Below, piece by piece: positions 60,928 to 64,000 of a stretch of 64,000 nucleotides of DNA (the first letter of the stretch is position 1; each line of letters opens with the position of its first letter). The notes beneath the pieces were generated by a model. It was not told where the DNA came from, did not search any database, and saw only the letters and a list, made by a program, of their open reading frames with translations. Origin of the DNA: NVTR01 sp036480115 (lineage in GTDB: Bacteria; Pseudomonadota; Alphaproteobacteria; Rhodobacterales; Rhodobacteraceae). The DNA lies in assembly GCA_965224795.1 (NCBI GenBank), contig CBDDAE010000001.1, positions 1,674,001 to 1,738,000 of the forward strand, in the 5' to 3' direction. The translations under genes were made by a program, and so were the position numbers.

Positions 60928-61877
60928 ATCCAAAAGCCTTCACATACGCCGCTATCATTGGTCTGGTTCCAATGGCTGCAATTTCCCTTGCACTAGAGTT
61001 TCCGGCGGGTGCGGTGCAAACAAAAGAACTGTTTGAAGCCCAAAGCAGCACCGCAATTCCAACCGATGTATTTTCAGAAGGCTTGGTTCCTATTTTAACT
61101 GCTGAGGGGGTTGTGGTTACACAGGCTTGGAAAATTGCCACAGAAACGTTGTCTACTCTGCAGATTATTGCGCCTTTGCGCCAACAGTTGCTGGACGCTA
61201 ATTATGAGATAATTCTTGATTGTGAGACCGACCAATGTGGAGGGTTTGATTTTCGGTTTGAGATCCACCTGTTGCCAGAGCCAGAGATGCACGTTGATCT
61301 GGGTGATTTCCGGTTTATTTCTGCACGTCACCTCGACGCCGATGGGGTAATAAAGTTTTTAGCTCTGATGGTTAGCCGCGGTGGCAATTCGGGATTTATC
61401 CAGATCACGCAAATTGGCGATCCCGGTGATCAACCTGCTGTTATTGTTGCATCGACAAAATCGACTGAGCCTGGGCTTGTTCAGACCTCTCTGCCCGACG
61501 GCGAGCTGGAAGAACTATTAGCCTCGGTAGGTCGCGCACCGCTGGAAGACCTAAGCTTTGTGACTGGATCTTCCAGGTTAGGCGGCCAAGAATTTACATC
61601 ATTGGCCGAACTTGCAACCTTTCTAAAAGCTAACCCCGGTAAGGCCGTAGCCTTAGTGGGCCATACCGACGCTGAAGGGTCACTTGCCAACAATCTGGCA
61701 TTGTCAAAAAAACGCGCCGCCTCTGTTGTCCAGCGTCTGGTTAGCAAACATGGTGTTCCCTCGTCTCAACTTGAGGCTGCAGGCGTTGGATACCTGGTGC
61801 CGCGAGCGTCAAACTTGACAGAAATTGGACGCACCCAAAACAGACGGGTCGAAGTGATACTCACCTCGACCCGCTAA
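60924..61877 (+). CDS. OmpA family outer-membrane protein
   Basis: This 317-residue protein has an N-terminal signal (about 1-24), an uncharacterised middle (about 60-190, with a C-x4-C pair in DCETDQCGG) and a C-terminal OmpA domain binding peptidoglycan (LVGHTDAEGSLANNLALSKKRAASVVQRL, RASNLTEIGRTQNRRVEVIL). It probably anchors the outer membrane to the cell wall. It starts inside the stop codon of the AhpD-like gene (ATGA). A LysR gene follows on the other strand after 29 bases. Confidence 0.92.
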   Translation: MNPKAFTYAAIIGLVPMAAISLALEFPAGAVQTKELFEAQSSTAIPTDVFSEGLVPILTAEGVVVTQAWKIATETLSTLQIIAPLRQQLLDANYEIILDCETDQCGGFDFRFEIHLLPEPEMHVDLGDFRFISARHLDADGVIKFLALMVSRGGNSGFIQITQIGDPGDQPAVIVASTKSTEPGLVQTSLPDGELEELLASVGRAPLEDLSFVTGSSRLGGQEFTSLAELATFLKANPGKAVALVGHTDAEGSLANNLALSKKRAASVVQRLVSKHGVPSSQLEAAGVGYLVPRASNLTEIGRTQNRRVEVILTSTR

Positions 61878-61906
61878 TTGTCAAAACTCGTTACGCTCGT
61901 AAAACC

Positions 61907-62812
61907 TTACCACTTATCCGGCCCTTTTTCGGCAAATGCGTGTACCAGAAAATCGATAAACGCACGAACCTTAGGCTGAGTGAAGCGACCGGGTGGATAA
62001 ACAGCGTAAATACCCTGTGTCTCTACCGGAAGATCTGGGATGGCTTCTTCAACCAGGCCTTCAGCCAACGCATCCGCATAAAGGAAGGATGGCAAATAGG
62101 CTATTCCAAGACCGGAAATGGCGGCGTTCAGCAAAGATTGCCCGTCATTAACCGTCAACCAGCCGGCGGTACGAACCTGACGCTTTTCGCCCGATGGGGC
62201 TGTCAGTTTCCACACAGCGCTATTGGCCTGGTTGGAATAGTGTAGCAGTTTATGCTCATTCAAGTCGTCGATCTTTGCCGGACGGCCGTACTTTTCAAAA
62301 TATTCCGGCGAAGCGATCATTTTCTTGGTCGTTTCGGTCAGCTTGCGGGCACGCAGCGTGCTATCCTCAAGCTCTCCGATCCGAATGGCCATGTCGAAAC
62401 CTTCAGAAATCAGTTCAACATAACGATTGTTTAAAACCATATTGACTGTGATGTCTTCGAATTCCTGCAAGAACCCTCCAAGTACTGGCGACAGGTGGTT
62501 CACACCAAAATCTGTCGCTACCGATATTCGCAGCAGTCCCGATGGTGCAGATTGCATCGAGGTTACCAGCGCATCGGCTTCACCGGCGTCATTCAACACC
62601 CGGCGCGCACGATCGTAATACGCCAGTCCAATTTCAGTCGGGCTAACCCGACGTGTGGTTCTATTTAGCAGCCGTGCACCTAATCTCGCCTCCAACGAGC
62701 TTACATGCTTTGAGACAGCGGATTTTGAAATCCCCATCTTCTTGGCCGCATCCGTGAAACCGCCTTGGTCTACCACAGTGGCAAAGGCTTCCATTTCAGT
62801 TAGTCGGTCCAT
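61907..62812 (-). CDS. LysR family transcriptional regulator
   Basis: This 301-residue regulator has an N-terminal winged helix (MEAFATVVDQGGFTDAAKKMGISKSAVSKHVSSLEARLGARLLNR split here as the usual LysR pattern) and a substrate-binding domain (LLRISVATDFGVNHLSPVLGGFLQEFEDITVNMVLNNRYVELISEGFDMAIRIGEL). It resembles the CrgA/DmlR-like group. The target is unknown. It lies 184 bases from the fadH gene on the same strand, downstream of it; no operator was recognised in the gap. Confidence 0.92.
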   Translation of the reverse strand: MDRLTEMEAFATVVDQGGFTDAAKKMGISKSAVSKHVSSLEARLGARLLNRTTRRVSPTEIGLAYYDRARRVLNDAGEADALVTSMQSAPSGLLRISVATDFGVNHLSPVLGGFLQEFEDITVNMVLNNRYVELISEGFDMAIRIGELEDSTLRARKLTETTKKMIASPEYFEKYGRPAKIDDLNEHKLLHYSNQANSAVWKLTAPSGEKRQVRTAGWLTVNDGQSLLNAAISGLGIAYLPSFLYADALAEGLVEEAIPDLPVETQGIYAVYPPGRFTQPKVRAFIDFLVHAFAEKGPDKW

Positions 62813-62996
62813 GTCGTGTTACCCTAGTCTTGGCCCCCAACCACGATCAGGTATCACGGCCAATTCGGGCAGGAATGCGGTGGACCACAGACAATAAGGG
62901 GGAAATGCTCTGAATGTTCACATGTAGGCAGCAAAAACGCGTTGTATTTGCCACAAATTGTTAATTAACCATTTAAAAACAGCAGGTTAAAAACTG

Positions 62997-64000
62997 TTAC
63001 AAATTTGCCGCTAACCTTGCTCCTTCGTCAATTGCGCGCTTTGCATCAAGCTCTCCGGCAAAGTTCGCCCCCCCAATCACAGTAAATGCGGTGTGTTCTC
63101 GGGTCAATTCATCGGCCAGAGACGTCTCACTGATTTGACCGGCACACAGGATCACACTTTTCGCCGGAATAAATTCGTTAGCTTCGCGCGCATCGCCGAC
63201 CGATATGTGAATACCGTTGGAATCGATACGTTCATAATTCACGCCGCCCCGCATTTTTACGTTCTTCATCGCCAATGTTGCACGGTGGATCCACCCAGTG
63301 GTTTTACCCAGATTGCGCCCAAGTTTTTCCGATTTCCGTTGTAGCAACGTTACTTGCCGCGCCGGTGCATCCGGTTGCGGGCCATTTGTGGCCAGGCCAC
63401 CGCGATCCAATTCGGGATCTGAAATTCCCCATTCCTTTTTCCATGTATCTAAATCTAATGTAGGGCTTTCATTTTCGATCAGGAATTCTGCAACATCAAA
63501 TCCAATACCACCTGCGCCCACAATCACAGCGCTTTCCCCTATGTCGGCGTGGCCGCGCAATACATCTATATAAGAAAACACATTAGCCCCATCTTGCCCG
63601 GGAATCTGTGGATCCCGGGGCAACACCCCCGTCGCTACAATTACTTCGTCAAATTTTGACAGGTCTTTGGCTGAAACTTCGAAATTCAGACAGAGTATAA
63701 TTGCGGACTGTTCCACCATGGTCTTGTACCATTCCACCAACCCTATGAATTCTTCTTTACCGGGGATTACCTTGGCCATGTTCAGCTGACCCCCTATCTC
63801 ATCTGCTTTGTCGAACAGTGTCACCCTATGCCCCCGCTCGGCGGCCACCAATGCTGCTGATAGTCCTGCCGGTCCGGCCCCAACCACCGCAACGGACTTT
63901 ACTGTCTCAGTTGGATCATATCGCAGCTCAGTTTCGTTGCAGGCGCGCGGGTTCACCAAACAGGTGGACATTTTGCCACTGAAAGTGTGGTCCAGACAGG
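62997..64000 (-). CDS. fadH: 2,4-dienoyl-CoA reductase / NADH:flavin oxidoreductase, C-terminal part (cut by window edge)
   Basis: The frame runs off the right end, so the 5' part (the FMN-binding TIM barrel) is outside. The visible 334 residues start in the iron-sulfur region CLDHTFSGKMSTCLVNPRACN (split by position), continue with the FAD motif VAVVGAGPAGLSAALVAAERGHRVTLFDKADEIGGQL and the NAD motif SAVIVGAGGIGFDVAEFL, and end normally. This is the FadH layout, which reduces 2,4-dienoyl-CoA in unsaturated fatty acid breakdown. Other members of the NADH:flavin oxidoreductase group (e.g. trimethylamine dehydrogenase-like) cannot be excluded without the N-terminus. Confidence 0.85.
   Translation of the reverse strand, partial: CLDHTFSGKMSTCLVNPRACNETELRYDPTETVKSVAVVGAGPAGLSAALVAAERGHRVTLFDKADEIGGQLNMAKVIPGKEEFIGLVEWYKTMVEQSAIILCLNFEVSAKDLSKFDEVIVATGVLPRDPQIPGQDGANVFSYIDVLRGHADIGESAVIVGAGGIGFDVAEFLIENESPTLDLDTWKKEWGISDPELDRGGLATNGPQPDAPARQVTLLQRKSEKLGRNLGKTTGWIHRATLAMKNVKMRGGVNYERIDSNGIHISVGDAREANEFIPAKSVILCAGQISETSLADELTREHTAFTVIGGANFAGELDAKRAIDEGARLAANL

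Noticed and set aside
62955..62995. TTAA repeats near the fadH stop as CtrA boxes
   Set aside because: Spacings between TTAA copies are 8 and 10 bases, not 7, and the site is downstream of fadH.
1..64000. Mobile elements, prophage, CRISPR arrays, toxin-antitoxin or defence islands
   Set aside because: No transposase, integrase, direct-repeat array or small overlapping toxin-antitoxin pair was seen; gene content and order are those of conserved chromosomal blocks.

Overview
The window is a stretch of chromosome from an alphaproteobacterium, most likely Rhodobacterales (Roseobacter group). The evidence is the protein families and gene order: parA-parB-rsmG-mnmG-mnmE-rho-hemJ next to maf-aroE-coaE-dnaQ-secB; a divergent regB/senC-regA redox system; tsaE-addB-addA-trxA beside a divL-type PAS gene; and hemD - Mic60-like - hemY. 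Genes are packed tightly, with many 1-8 base overlaps and several opposing genes whose 3' ends overlap. I saw no rRNA, tRNA, insertion sequence, prophage, CRISPR array or defence system. This is mostly core genome.

Layout. 1-5.6 kb: the 3' end of mutS, then hrcA-grpE (minus) and rph-rdgB-hemW (plus). 5.6-13.4 kb: the origin-proximal block on the minus strand (hemJ, rho, mnmE, mnmG, rsmG, parA, parB). It carries two perfect 16-bp parS sites inside coding sequence and, between hemJ and maf, an AT-rich gap with five near-consensus DnaA boxes that is my candidate oriC. 13.4-19.5 kb: maf-aroE-coaE-dnaQ, then secB and fxsA (minus), then Tim44-like-mltA-smr (plus). 19.5-24 kb: an MFS transporter, hslVU, an uncharacterised capsule-synthesis-like gene and trxA. 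24-35.4 kb: addA, addB, tsaE, a kinase-less divL-type gene and regB (all minus), opposed by senC-regA. 35.4-46.4 kb: a GNAT and an HD-domain gene, ahcY, DUF2853, a candidate small RNA, DUF1761, an EVE-domain gene, gpsA-tsaD, hemD-Mic60-hemY and a YcaQ-like gene. 46.4-53 kb: amtB, a bifunctional penicillin-binding protein, mlaA-mlaC, a RidA-family gene and a glycerophosphodiester phosphodiesterase. 53-64 kb: a COG3146 GNAT, a peroxiredoxin, a ferredoxin reductase-type flavoprotein, rsmD-HAD, sfsA-map, a CinA/MoaB-like-GNAT-AhpD-like-OmpA run, a LysR regulator and the 3' part of fadH. Much of this last block looks richer in G+C than the region before it.

How it fits together. The left half holds the segregation machinery (ParA, ParB, parS) next to the probable origin. 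The middle links redox sensing (RegB/SenC/RegA) and cell-cycle control: a perfect TTAA-N7-TTAA CtrA-type site sits immediately upstream of the divL-type gene, overlapping the stop codon of regB. The right half is envelope maintenance and general metabolism. The observations most worth following are the CtrA box and kinase-less DivL, the parS sites used as coding sequence (one contains the probable mnmG start codon), the candidate oriC, and an orphan Rho-independent terminator at 38.7 kb that implies a small RNA of about 110 nt.
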